This document shows, piece after piece, positions 8,954 to 18,502 of a stretch of DNA of 21,121 nt (position 1 is the first letter of the stretch; each line of letters opens with the position of its first letter). Origin of the DNA: Chara braunii (lineage: Eukaryota > Streptophyta > Charophyceae > Charales > Characeae); the NCBI GenBank assembly GCA_003427395.1, contig BFEA01000127.1:1959421-1980541 (forward strand), written 5' to 3'. The translations under genes and the position numbers were made by a program. The notes beneath the pieces are model-generated. The model made no database searches, was not told the origin of the DNA, and was given only the letters and a program-made list of their open reading frames with translations.

Positions 8954-9245
8954 TTAGAGGCACATACTTTTTATGACAACTTTCTAGAAACATTAACAAC
9001 AATGGCATCTTGCTGACATGTCATCAACAAAAAGGTTGACGTGCGCAATTATTCAAGCATGGTAGATCAATGCCATGACGGTATGCTGGGCAAGTAATCA
9101 AGGAAAAGGGGGGGGGGGGGGAGTACAAGACAAAGGATTGCAGTTCTTATGGCAGAGGCTGGCAACAACCATCCCTTTATAGTGTTCGAAGCAGAGGCTA
9201 TGTGCACATGCTAAATGGACCATACCTGTGCGACGAACAATGGAA
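8954..9245. other. Spacer with G14 run
   Basis: No coding sequence is recognisable here. A G14 homopolymer sits at 9108-9121. The last ~20 bases are partly similar to the DNA just before repeat units 2 and 3 of the following array. Confidence 0.5.
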
Positions 9246-10137
9246 GGAGGGCACAATCTCCATCCCTTGGAGTGGTCCCTTCACTGTTCGTGGTAGAATC
9301 CGTCCAATCCACACAGGGAGGGGATGTTGCCTGACCATGCACCGGGGAAGGAGGAGGTTAAGCCAGATTGCTCTCCGGAGGTAGTAGTGCTTACAAGTGA
9401 CAACCACCATACTGTTCCTGATAGATGAGCCAGACCGAGTGATGTTCTACCACTTGGTGATAGAAAAAGTTGATATTTCTCCTTGTGTGCATCGTACTGT
9501 CATTGTCCCTAGGGTCCATGAGTTATCCGCGAAGGTAAGAGCACTGAAATGGTAGGAGGGCACAATCTTTATCCCCTAGAGAGGTCCCTTCACTGTTCGT
9601 GGTAGAATCCGTCCAATCCACACAGGGAGGGGATGTTGCCTGACTATGCACAGAGGAAGGAGGAGGTTCAGCCAGATTGCTTTCCGGAGGTAGTAATGCT
9701 TACGAGTGCCAATCGCCATACTGTTCTCAATGGACGAGCCAAACTGAGTTATGTTCTACCATTTGGTGATAGAAAGAGTTGATATTTCTCGTTGTGTGCT
9801 TCGTACCATCATTGTCCCAAGCGTCCATGAGTTATTCGCAAAGGTAAAAGGAATGAAATGGGAGGAGGGCACAATCGTCATCCTCTGAAGAGGTCCCTTC
9901 ATTGTTCGTGGTAGAATCCACCCAATCCACACAGGGAGGGGATGTTGCCTGACCATGCATATGGGAAGGAGGAGGTTCAACCGGATTGCTTTCCGGAGGT
10001 AGTAGTGCTTACGAGTGTCAATCGCCATGTTCTTCCTGATGGACGAGCCAGACCGAGTCATGTTCTACCGCTTGGCAATAGAAAGAGTTGATATTTCCCT
10101 TTGTGTGCACTGTACCGTCATTGTCCAAAGGGTCCAT
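9246..10137. repeat. Exact 309-bp triplicate (103-codon length)
   Basis: Units begin with GGAGGGCACAATC at 9246, 9555 and 9864, exactly 309 bp apart both times. I could align them without any indel. The third unit stops at about 10137 (273 bp). Differences are scattered substitutions. The plus-strand frame through all units reads GPFTVRGRI, TGRGCCLTMH and DEPDRVMFY-like blocks. It is blocked by two adjacent stops at the same place in every unit, plus private stops. On the minus strand, one frame gives a Pro/Ser-rich sequence (LLPPESN, SPPCVDW) with shared stops of its own. The length is a multiple of three and indels are absent, which suggests coding ancestry. Stops in every frame show it is not coding now, unless introns are involved. 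Confidence 0.85.
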
Positions 10138-11955
10138 AATGTACGATGTATACCCGAATATTCGGATTCATGCCTGACACATGATTTTGCGGAGTGGGAT
10201 GGAGTTGTAGTCGCGTACCCATAAATGTCATAGACAAGACTTCTATGTTCACGCTAGGTGTAATACTGTTGTCCTCCGAGCAGACGGCAAGGTGCTCTTC
10301 TTCTATCCAGCGGACAACGTCCGCAAAATTAAAAATAGTATAACGGTTGCAATTGTAGGGAAGGAGACACACATTAATGACATAGTACGCACACTATAAC
10401 ATCATTCGATTTTGCAGGTTGTGCGGCAGGGAGAGGTTCATCCAATGCTCTAGATTGTACGATAGACGAAGATTCATTGCAGATATTTTATCATGTTTCT
10501 CCAACTGTATTGTGCGCTCTGGAGAGAATTTTTTTGGAATTGGAAGCTCCATCAAGTGATCAGAAGGTGGTTTATTATCATTTGAAGCAGGGAAGCATGC
10601 AAGGTCAGGTGGATGAGGAATAGATGGGTCAGATGTGGGAAGCGAAGGTTGATCAGTCGCACTTGTGCTCAAAGTGGTTGTTAATCGTGCAAATGCTAGT
10701 AGTTGCACCTTGTGTCTGGTGTACACGCAAACTTGCAACATTAAAGAAATCATCGCCACATTGTGGGCCTTGGGCTCAATATGTACTACTCTTGGCTAGT
10801 GTATACTGAGAGCGACGATGTCGTTCTATATGGTTGCGAGCATGTTAGCGGAGCAGATCTCTAACCCCTGCAGGGGGTGTGGTATTCATGTTATTTTGGG
10901 ACCGATGAGGTCATTGTCTTGGAGGCGGTGGCGAAGACGTCATCGAAGAGACATGTGTAATGATCGATCCGATGCTGGATGTCTCTGCCGACGGGGCCTT
11001 TGCAACAACTGATCTGACCACGAATGTGTTGATGATGAGGTTGATGAAGAAGGGGAGGCATACAAGGTGGAGGATGAGGAGGAGGCGTAAGAAGATGAGG
11101 AAAATGAAGAAGAGAAGGCAAATGATTGAGGGGATGATGTAGTAATAGATGTCCGCGAGGGAGGTGGTGGTGATGGTGGTGGAGGCAGAGGAGGCGATGG
11201 TGGCAGCACACTTTCAGCAATAGTGATCATCGTATTGCCAGGATGCAGACCTTCATCCCCTGCAGCCATTGCGACAACATTTACATTATTTATTGCAGCT
11301 CGCATGGTCTCTCGCCGAGTCTGTGTATCCGCATTAACGTTAGCCACTTCAACATGAATAACAGGAGTGGGTGGGCCCACTGTGTTTGATTGTGAGGGGG
11401 GCTGATGTTGCTAATGCCTATGGCCAGGATTGGCATTAGGATGTGGATGGTGGTCTGCTGTGTGTGGTTGTGTGGAGGACCTATGCATAGAATTAGATTG
11501 TGATAGTGGGTGAGCAATCGCCCAATGCACCATGCGACGAAACAAGTTTGAAAATCGTGTAACATAAGTGGGTAGGCGACTCTGCCAGCCACACACATAT
11601 GCAGTCCAACCTTTGGCCAAGACACTGGGAGCATGGCCCCTAACAAGCATGCGCCATGTCAGGGAAGTCACTACAACTTTGAAGTCAGTGGTATTGTTAC
11701 AGATATGTTTGAACCTTGTTAGTTGTCCCGTGAAGACCCCTGCAGGTTAATGAGTCGGGGCATTAGAGGAAGCACTAGGATACTATATAACAGGGAATGT
11801 CCAAGCCTCAACCTTATCAAACACAACAATGTCGTCCGACCGAACAAGGATTATAGCCCCAAGGAAAAGACATGACCCATCTTGCTTCGTAGTGTCTTTT
11901 CACTCAAGACCATACCAAGCAGGGGAGGGCAGAGACTGCTCTTACTGGAATGGGG
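10121..11955 (-). pseudogene. Long single-frame coding fossil, unknown family
   Basis: One minus-strand frame stays readable for about 610 codons with only nine internal stops. About 28 would be expected by chance at equal base composition. No frameshift is needed. Order from the 5' end: a compact domain-like part (11955-11430) with blocks such as KQDGSCLFLGAI, VVFDKVEAW, GQLTRFKHIC, LTWRMLVRGHAPSVLAKGW and LPTYVTRF; a His/Pro/Ser/Thr linker after a TAG at 11413; an Ala/Asn part; a Pro8-type run and a poly-Ser tract (about 11200-11000); then linkers with a Pro/Asp-rich stretch (10759-10397); then, after a TAG at 10396, a further domain-like part (YTIFNFADVVRWIEEEHLAV) ending at TGA 10120. Several stops could come from CAG/CAA, CGA or TGG by C-to-T change, as in methylated DNA. 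I do not recognise the family. It could be a transposon protein or the N-terminal part of the RING-like gene downstream. Confidence 0.5.
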
Positions 11956-12873
11956 CGGGGGAAGTAGATGGGAGGCGCAACAACTGGTAAAATGCTCGGT
12001 CTTTGTAATAGCAGTCCCCTACCACGAGTGGCCCCACCGTACTCCCTGACCACCGCCTATTAGGGAGGGGGTCAACATGCATCCCCTTGATTGTAAGAAG
12101 TAGTTATGCTTGCGGGGGTCCCATGTATAGGCTTAGGAGTAGTGGTAGGAGGTGAAATTGAGAGAAGGATAAAGCTTAGTTTAAATCGCGCACTGCCTGA
12201 AAACGGAGTCATTCTCTGATGACTCTGTGGCCTTTGTCATACCAAACTTTTGCCTCTTTGCAACAAGCCATCGCCTTGCTTCCCTCGTGGTTCCCCCCCC
12301 GAGCGACCCGCCTCTCCATCGGGGGTTGCGCGGGGTCACTCCCGTCCAGTAGGAGCAATTGCTAGGTCACAAAATATCCTTCGCACCACAACTCATGTTT
12401 GAATCTCATACTGATCAAGTTGTGGCCGCAATCAGAGTTGTCCTACACCCTTGGCTTAGTACTCAACGTGGGGTCAGTCTGTTCGGTCGGTTGCTCGTTC
12501 CAACTTGTGGCACGGGCACGTGATCTTCCAATTGGAACCCTCAACACAACAATCCATCTGACATATGGCCAGCAGTGACACTCGTTATTTGTGGAAGTAG
12601 AGATATATGATGTATCCTTCCTCCTCAAGGTGGCTTGGGAAGTTGTTACCCAACCCAATAGGGACAGTGGTTTGTCCACCCTCGACCCGCCATACCAACT
12701 CGGAGCCCTTTTGCCAAGGTGGGTGTCGTGGGCGATCTTGGCAGCCCGTTAGCCCCTTGACGACAACTGTTTGATGACGCTTCTTGACTGTTTGGGACTT
12801 GCACTCGGTCTGTTATCATTGGATCACGGCCCTACACCCCGTCTACTTACGGAAAAAAATTTTTGGATAAAAT

Positions 12874-13197
12874 TTGGGCAGGGACATTGAGAGAGTGGTG
12901 ATGCTGCTATCCTCACTTGCTCCCCCCCCCGGCTTGGTGGCAGACCGAATCATGACCCAACCCCTTTTCGATAACCCTTCAACTGTTATCCCCGACGGGC
13001 ACCCCTTCCCTTGTTTTGGAGGAGGAACTTTTGCAAAATCTTGGATGGCCAAAAGGGTTGGCACAATAGTTTACACATGGGATATCAGGCATAAAGATTG
13101 GAAGTCACTCCAAGACATGTCGCTTCTCCTATCTAACATGTTGCATCAGGCCCGACACTTGCAAGCATTGCAGCAGGCTATTCCAACTGACTTGTGA
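12874..13197 (+). pseudogene. LINE polymerase connection segment
   Basis: A 107-codon open piece of the LINE remnant. It has the pattern typical of the region between RT thumb and zf-RVT in plant L1-like elements: a short ...PLFDNPSTVIPDG...FPCF block, then SWMAKRVGTIVYTWD, WKSLQDMSLLL and LQALQQAIPTDL before a stop. A C9 run at 12924-12932 is a likely slippage site. The frame is +1 relative to the preceding VAWEVV segment. Confidence 0.6.
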
Positions 13198-13787
13198 CAA
13201 CTTGAAACATGCACGGGACTTATTTTTGCGATCGGGGGTTGGTGCGAGAGAGAAGGGAACCATACCCCCACTCGACTATGGAAAATAAAATTGGCAAGTG
13301 AACCTGTTTCTGTGCATGCTTCCTGTTGGGACACATCGTCTCCAGTTTCCTCACCGAGCCCGCCTTTGACTCCCTCGGCAGACCAAGACCCCCTGCCACC
13401 CATTGTTGAACTGGTGTCGGCTTGCATGCTGCATTATTCGGATTCGATTCATCCTTTGTCTCTTGATTCCCCATCTTATGATCTGCCTATTGACCCGAGG
13501 AATTTGAGTTAGGAACACTACCCTCCTCCTCATCATGACGATGTGCCACTCTATCAAAATAACACAAGGCTAGGATATCAGCTCTCGCTCCCAAAGGTTG
13601 ATGATGATGTCAATTGAATCGTCTCCAAGCCGCAAGGTGGTTAGAGGACTCCCACACACTTCTCTCCCAAGCCCTGCCTGCTTATTGGAAGTTGCTTATG
13701 GACTTACTAGTTGTCAAACAAAGCAGTTTTATGTGGCTATGGCATACACGACAGTCCCGATAGCGCTTTGGTCCACCAAAAGGACGC

Positions 13788-14072
13788 ATGAGGCTTCCTC
13801 AGAGTTCTTCCCTTTGTGCCCTGTACGTCGGGCCGGGAATCGACGATCTACAACACCTTTGCTTACATTGCGAGCTCTCTCGACCTTTTTGGGGTTGGTG
13901 GCACCCAGGTTCGGTCCCGGTCACCCAACCGACGTCTTGCTGGTCAGACAACCTCGTTCTACTAGGAGTAGCAGCTCGTCGACAGTGTTCTTATACACTG
14001 GGCAATTTTTTGGACCTTGTGGGCTCTCAGAAACACGGCGGTGCGACGGGGAGAGAGGCTCACTATTATTAA
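13788..14072 (+). pseudogene. zf-RVT-like segment of the LINE
   Basis: The frame reads SSSLCALYVGPGIDDLQHL, followed by CLHCELSRPFWGWW. This matches the C-x2-C...H-x4-C...R-x-x-W pattern of the zf-RVT domain at the end of many plant LINE polymerases. The second Cys is Tyr here (CALY where CALC is expected), consistent with decay. Upstream in the same frame, YWKLLMDLLVVKQSSFMWLW corresponds to the helical lead-in usually seen before this motif. It acts with the RT domain in target-primed reverse transcription in intact elements. Confidence 0.65.
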
Positions 14073-14110
14073 GAGTGAGGAACCCAAACATTTTAAGGCC
14101 ATTAAGGATG

Positions 14111-14646
14111 ACCAGGCCTATGGGGATAAAAAGATGAAGTGAGCCATAGTTACGCGGATGATATGGAGGGTCTAGAACAACACAAACACAAAAGTTACAA
14201 CTTGGATAAGTTTGCTGACATTCGAGAGGGAAATAAGGAAGTTGAGGTATCCATTGGAAGACTTTCTGGCAGGGGTGTGAAATGCTGGGAGAAGAGTAGG
14301 GAGGGGTTTGGAAGAGATGGGTACACAATTAAGGAGGTGGTCATGATAGCCTAAAATTTACCAAAGTCAACAAGATTGGGCAACATCTGCTTAACTGCCA
14401 GAAACAAAGATATTCAATTGTAGAAGTGTCGTTTGCCTCATAACGGAACTCACGACTTTAACTTTCAACTTTTGGGCATGTTAAGCACAAGTGAAGTACG
14501 ACCATATAATTAGCCTTACTTAGAGGAAAACAAAGGTACTAGCGGGAGGTCGTGACCATGGCAACCAATGAGTAAAGATCGAGATGCGAAAAAAATATAT
14601 TATATAGAGGAAAATATCATACTGGGACGGTGAAATGGTTATTTGG
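14111..14646. other. No recognisable feature
   Basis: A short plus-strand frame at 14139-14354 begins SHSYADDM, but it lacks any other RT context. The rest is mixed-composition DNA without repeats or motifs that I can support. Confidence 0.45.
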
Positions 14647-14652
14647 ATAAAA

Positions 14653-14925
14653 CCTAGGCTACCAGAGTGGCCCGGGGTCACTTGCTCGGCCGGGCCCAAA
14701 AAAAAAATAAAAAAAAAAATAAAAATAAAAAATAAAAAATATTCCAAATTTGGTGAAGGATTTCGATGTGACCCTGGGGCAAAAGTTGTTCAGTTTATTT
14801 TTCTGCATAACGTAGTTTTTTTCCGGATTTTTTGGATTTTTCTTTTTTCTTTTTTGTTGGGACCTTCCCTGGTCCTTGCACGGGCTGGCCACCCGGGACC
14901 CGGGCGGCCCAGCTGGTCGCCTAGG
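14653..14925. mobile_element. 273-bp foldback element with TIRs and direct-repeat flanks
   Basis: The ends are CCTAGGCTACCAG (14653-14665) and CTGGTCGCCTAGG (14913-14925), inverted copies with one mismatch in 13. Moving inward, both arms stay GC-rich (GGCCCGGGGTC and GGGACCCGGGCGGCC) and then become A-rich on the left (14699-14740) and T-rich on the right (about 14815-14860), so the whole element is an imperfect foldback. ATAAAA flanks both ends (14647-14652 and 14926-14931). The direct match is actually GGATAAAAC, 9 bp, overlapping the TIR. This is MITE-like. The superfamily cannot be fixed because the duplication length (6 to 9 bp) is ambiguous. It has no coding sequence. Confidence 0.7.
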
Positions 14926-14932
14926 ATAAAAC

Positions 14933-16058
14933 AAATTTCCAATAAATTAATCATAAGGTTTGCATAAATCAAGGGGGTGAGACATATACACCTCGATATT
15001 CCTAAGCTTATGACTTCTTTTTTTGTAATTCTTTCGGAAATATTTTGAATTTTTGCATGGGGCTGATAGGCATCCGAGAGTATTAGCCGAAAGGACAAAT
15101 GATACGAATATGAAACATAGGACAATGACGTATAAGAAAGACTAGCGCGTGTTAGCGCTACAGTACCAGAGTAGTATTGGGAAGAATGGTGGTAACGCTG
15201 CCGTTGAGTGTGAAGGCATAAGATCATGTACTTCGAAAAGTTAAGCCCAATGATTTTATGCGATACTCCGTGTTTTCATTCATTGCTATGAGAGTTCAAA
15301 ATAATCATGGATAGTACATCAGGGTAAACTTGTAATATGTATAACTGATTCCAAACTTAAATTCATGGTTGTTCCAAACTTGCTATCATGGTGTTTGGAA
15401 AAGTATTCATAGCATGTTTGAAAGATTCACGAATAGTACAAAAAACTTACAACGGGGTTTTAAAAAAATTATAACTGGTCCAATCACTCAAGCTCCCAAG
15501 AACCAATTAAGTACAAAATACAAGTAGGTCCTGCACTATCATGAAGGGTCAAAGAAAAAGTATGTGGTTGAAACAAAGTTTAACCACGAGTGATATATAA
15601 AAGATTCTTCAATTGTCACTATTGTTGGTTAGCCAAACCATTACAATGAAACAAAATAATATACATCACATCATTTGTTTTTTCAGTATGTTGTGTTTAT
15701 TTCTTAGTAAGTGATTTTCTTACCTTTATTAATTTCGATTGACTTTTTTTGCATCCAAAGCGTATTTTATTGAAGTTACTAAACAAAAGTGCAAACCACC
15801 CAAACCCAAAATAAAAAACAAGTGCAACTTGTGCACAAACAATTATTTTTCAAATCTTTAATAACTATTTTACCAATATGGATTAACAAATATAAAAAAT
15901 ATATATATATATTTGTATACATACCAACCCAAACAATCTTTTTCAAATATTATTTAAACCACCATTACCTCCGATCCTGTTTTTGCCGATCCTGGATTTT
16001 ATTGTGCACCGTGTTTTGCCGAGCCTGACAATTGCATTTGCGAAAGAATATAAAAACG
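14933..16058. other. AT-rich DNA without recognisable genes
   Basis: This stretch contains only short AT repeats (about 15895-15912), a small TAGCGC...GCGCTA inverted repeat near 15145-15162, and scattered short duplicate words. No supported coding sequence was seen. Confidence 0.5.
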
Positions 16059-16080
16059 AAAAAAAAAAAAAAAAAAAAAA
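16059..16080. repeat. A22 tract
   Basis: A run of 22 A after TATAAAAACG. It could be an old retroposon tail, but no flanking duplication was found. Confidence 0.6.
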
Positions 16081-16111
16081 CTTTTGTAACGCCGTGATAT
16101 CCATCAGATGC

Positions 16112-16160
16112 ATTCTACGAGGTGTCAGTGTGACTGCGCCCTCAGTGGGGGTGTCTGTCC
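16112..16160. repeat. Short hairpin motif, copy 1
   Basis: After GTCAGTGTGACTG comes CGCCCTC-agt-GGGGGTG, a 7-bp stem with two G-T wobbles and a 3-base loop. It belongs to the same family as the hairpins at 17047 and 17199. Confidence 0.55.
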
Positions 16161-16513
16161 ATTGAACAAGAAATAAAGAAGAAAAAAAGGAAACATCATG
16201 ATCATTTGTGATTGCGTTAAGATAGAAGAAGCTATAGGACTAGTGCGACTATGAGGAAGTGACTCAGTTACCTGCCTGCTATGGAAAAACCGCCCTGCCT
16301 CACTGGCAGAGCACGTAAGGAGATGAAAACATCAACAATCATTTTTCCACACATGCTGGCCAGATGCATTCCTCAAGACACTAGTATGACTTCCACGTCT
16401 ATGAGGGTCTTCCCCAACGTCGTTGGATTTAAATTCTTTAGTTTTTTTCCTTGTTTTTTCCTTCTTTTGTTAATTTTTAAAAAATGTTGCCGTTTCTTCC
16501 CTGACTTTGACTA

Positions 16514-16580
16514 GTAAGCTACTAGATGAACTTCGCGTTTGCCTGTGAAAGGTAGTGGCGTTTTCAAGGGCAACGACCTT
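16514..16580. repeat. Direct repeat, copy 1 (partner at 17318)
   Basis: AAGCTACTA...AAAGGTAGTG(G/T)(C/T)GTTTTCAAG(G/C)GCAACGACCTT is shared with 17318-17385. Together with the hairpin motifs this suggests a diverged duplication on a scale of about 0.8-0.9 kb. Confidence 0.7.
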
Positions 16581-17046
16581 CTGAAAAAACATATGAACAC
16601 AAAAAAATTATTTTTTTCATAAAACTATTTGTGTTAATAATCAAATTATCCTTCGGCCTAGCTTTCAAGTTTCCAGTGGTGATCTTATTTATATTCAACA
16701 AAATTGAAGGTCAACCATCAAACAAAATATAAGATATAACCGAATTAAAAAAGGCAGTCAAACTCTCATGAAACCACCGACTAGTGTTTTTTAGATTTCT
16801 TTGAGACGAGAAAAAAAGGTTTGAAAGAACCATGTATTCGAGTATCAGACTTTTTTCTTCCCCCCTTATTGAACCACCAGCACTTCCGAGCGTCTTTCTG
16901 CTCACCCTTACTTGCATGCCAATTTTTTCAGAGCCTGGCGTGGGGTGGAACCATTGAATTATTTTTTTTTTCCAACCCAGGCAACAAAAAAAGAAGGAGA
17001 AGAAGAGGAGTTCGCTTTACCCATTATAGCGGTGAGATACATTTGA

Positions 17047-17090
17047 GACATACTAGCGTGAGTACGCCCTCGATGAGGGCGCTCACCTGT
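17047..17090. repeat. Short hairpin motif, copy 2
   Basis: GACATACTAGCGTGAGTA is followed by CGCCCTC-gat-GAGGGCG (17065-17081), a perfect 7-bp stem with a 3-base loop. Confidence 0.65.
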
Positions 17091-17198
17091 CAAAACGTGA
17101 ATTACGCCCGACCTCGGTGGAGGGCACAACAAAAAAAACAAAAGAAGAAAAAGGAAAAAAACAAAGCTTATGTTATCATAATGGTCAAATAGATTGTC

Positions 17199-17243
17199 AT
17201 AAGTACTAGTGTGAGTATGACCTCGGTGAGGTTATTTCCCGAC
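17199..17243. repeat. Short hairpin motif, copy 3
   Basis: AAGTACTAGTGTGAGTA is followed by TGACCTC-ggt-GAGGTTA (17218-17234), a 7-bp stem with one wobble. Relative to copy 2 the outer C-G pair becomes T-A and an inner C-G becomes A-T. The stem is kept although the sequence changed. Confidence 0.65.
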
Positions 17244-17317
17244 TTGAATCGGTTCGTTGTTTCTTTTGCTGGAAAAAAGGTTGTTGACCCTGGCATGAGG
17301 CCGTGAACAATTCTTCA

Positions 17318-17388
17318 TAAGCTACTAAAGGGACTTAGGGTCACAAAGGGAAAGGTAGTGTTGTTTTCAAGCGCAACGACCTTGAGAT
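17318..17388. repeat. Direct repeat, copy 2 (partner at 16514)
   Basis: This is the second copy of the AAGCTACTA...CAACGACCTT segment. It follows hairpin copy 3 by about 75 bp. Confidence 0.7.
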
Positions 17389-18113
17389 ATCATTATTGAA
17401 TTAACCAACCCTAGGTAATTCAGAACTATGTTATTTTGTTTCGGGCTGCATTTGGATTCAGACTAGAGTCTGTAATTCAACACTTCAAAAATTATCATAC
17501 AAAGTGAAAGACCATCATTCGAATAGGCGAGAAGTAAAAGCACCGTGAGGTGTGAAGCTTACTCGTACTAATTACGATTCCGACTATCAGGGATAATGGG
17601 GATAAACACAAATGTTCGATTATGGATTTAGTGAAATATTTAACATTTTCAATTACTCTTTTTCTTTTAGGTATTTGGGGACTTGAGGTAGGCCATTGTT
17701 CTGCCAGAATTATCTTTGGTTCCCATTCAACGAGATCATAAACATGGGAATTCTAGTAACATATATTTCTGTTTAAAAAAATGTTACCGACTCTGGTTAC
17801 TCAAGAAGCCGCTTTGAATTATCTTCCCATATATTTCTGTTAAAAAAAAATGTTAGTAAGAAAAACGATGTTGCTCTATAAAGATACTACATTTCAACAA
17901 TGCTGGATCTTTGAGATGAATTCTTGAATACTAAACTTTCGAAACAGACTAGCTTGATATTGCAATCAAAACAAAAAGTCGAGAAAATGATATAGCCCGT
18001 TTTTCATTAAAATTCAAAATGACCCTAGTAGTGCATGCCATAGATTATAAGTTTTGATCCTCATCAAATGGCAACAAGTTTATGCCAGAGTTGTTTTTTT
18101 CTGTTTTTTTTAT
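17389..18113. other. AT-rich spacer with small direct repeat
   Basis: CATATATTTCTGTTTAAAAA followed by ATGTTA recurs at about 17760 and 17829, near-identically. No coding sequence is recognisable. Confidence 0.5.
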
Positions 18114-18433
18114 TTTTCCTTCAGTTTTTACCTTTTCTTTTCTTAGTTTTTAAAATTAAAAACCACTTTTTCGACCTGTGGCTATCGTCCTACCAGAGGC
18201 GGCATGCCAACCTTCTATTTCTCTCTCATCCCAATGACACTAAAAAGAATTGCGTCCTTTTTTGTTTTTCAGTTTTCCTTTAGTTTTTACCTTTTTTTTT
18301 TCTTAGTTTCTAAAATTTTAAATCACCTTTTCGACCTGTGGCTATCATCCTGCCAGAGGTGACGTGCCAACCTTCTATTTCTCTCTCGTTCCAATAACAT
18401 TAAAAAGAATCACGCCCATTTTTTTTTTTTCTC
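18114..18433. repeat. 160-bp tandem duplication
   Basis: CGACCTGTGGCTATC lies at 18172 and again at 18332, exactly 160 bp apart. The match continues through CCAGAGG, GCCAACCTTCTATTTCTCTC and TAAAAAGAAT. Each unit starts with a T-rich segment containing AGTTTTTACC and TCTTAGTTT. The T-runs differ in length, and other differences are mostly transitions. Confidence 0.85.
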
Positions 18434-18442
18434 TTTTTCAAA

Positions 18443-18502
18443 GAGCATTTATCGATTTGCATACTTGTGTAGGGACCATGCCAATCATTATATGTAAATC
18501 AA
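18443..18502 (-). pseudogene. U6 snRNA-like 3'-half fragment
   Basis: Read on the minus strand, the segment contains GATTGGCATGGTCCCTACAC, then AAGTATG, then CAAATCGATAAATG. Conserved eukaryotic U6 has GATTAGCATGGCCCCTGCGC, AAGGATG, a further seven bases, then CAAATCGAGAAATG in the same order. The differences are mostly C-to-T and G-to-A, plus one 7-base gap. About 20 bases upstream also fit loosely (TTACATATAA against the AUACAGAGAA region). The 5' stem-loop is missing and the end runs into CTTTGAAAAAGAG, not a T-run terminator. I infer a truncated U6 pseudogene. The match was made from memory of the consensus, so it is provisional. Confidence 0.5.

Larger units (their letters stand above)
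12190..14110 (+). mobile_element. Decayed, 5'-truncated L1-type LINE (RT to zf-RVT)
   Basis: Several parts of a non-LTR retrotransposon polymerase occur in the right order on the plus strand, in changing frames. FSDD followed by SVAFV (catalytic YXDD box, codons 12212-12223) comes first. Thumb-like LLGHKISF and GVSLFGRLLV follow to about 12510. Then VAWEVVTQPNRDSGLSTLDP and LLPRWVSWAILAAR appear from 12627 in another frame. Next is a connection segment (12874-13197) and last a zf-RVT-like Cys/His segment (13788-14072). At least three frameshifts and many stops show it is dead. The palm motifs upstream of FSDD and the endonuclease were not found, so it is 5'-truncated, which is usual for LINEs. 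No clear A-tail was seen after 14110. Confidence 0.75.

Noticed and set aside
13921-14328. 135-codon minus-strand frame opposite the zf-RVT-like segment
   Set aside because: It is the complement of the better-supported LINE reading, and no domain is recognised.
14139-14354. SYADDM in a short plus-strand frame, suggestive of an RT catalytic box
   Set aside because: It lies downstream of the zf-RVT-like segment, has no flanking RT motifs, and the following residues are Lys/Glu-rich. FSDD at 12212 already fits the RT position.
16059-16080. A22 tract as the tail of a second retroposon
   Set aside because: No target-site duplication or element boundary was found upstream, so it is kept as a simple repeat.
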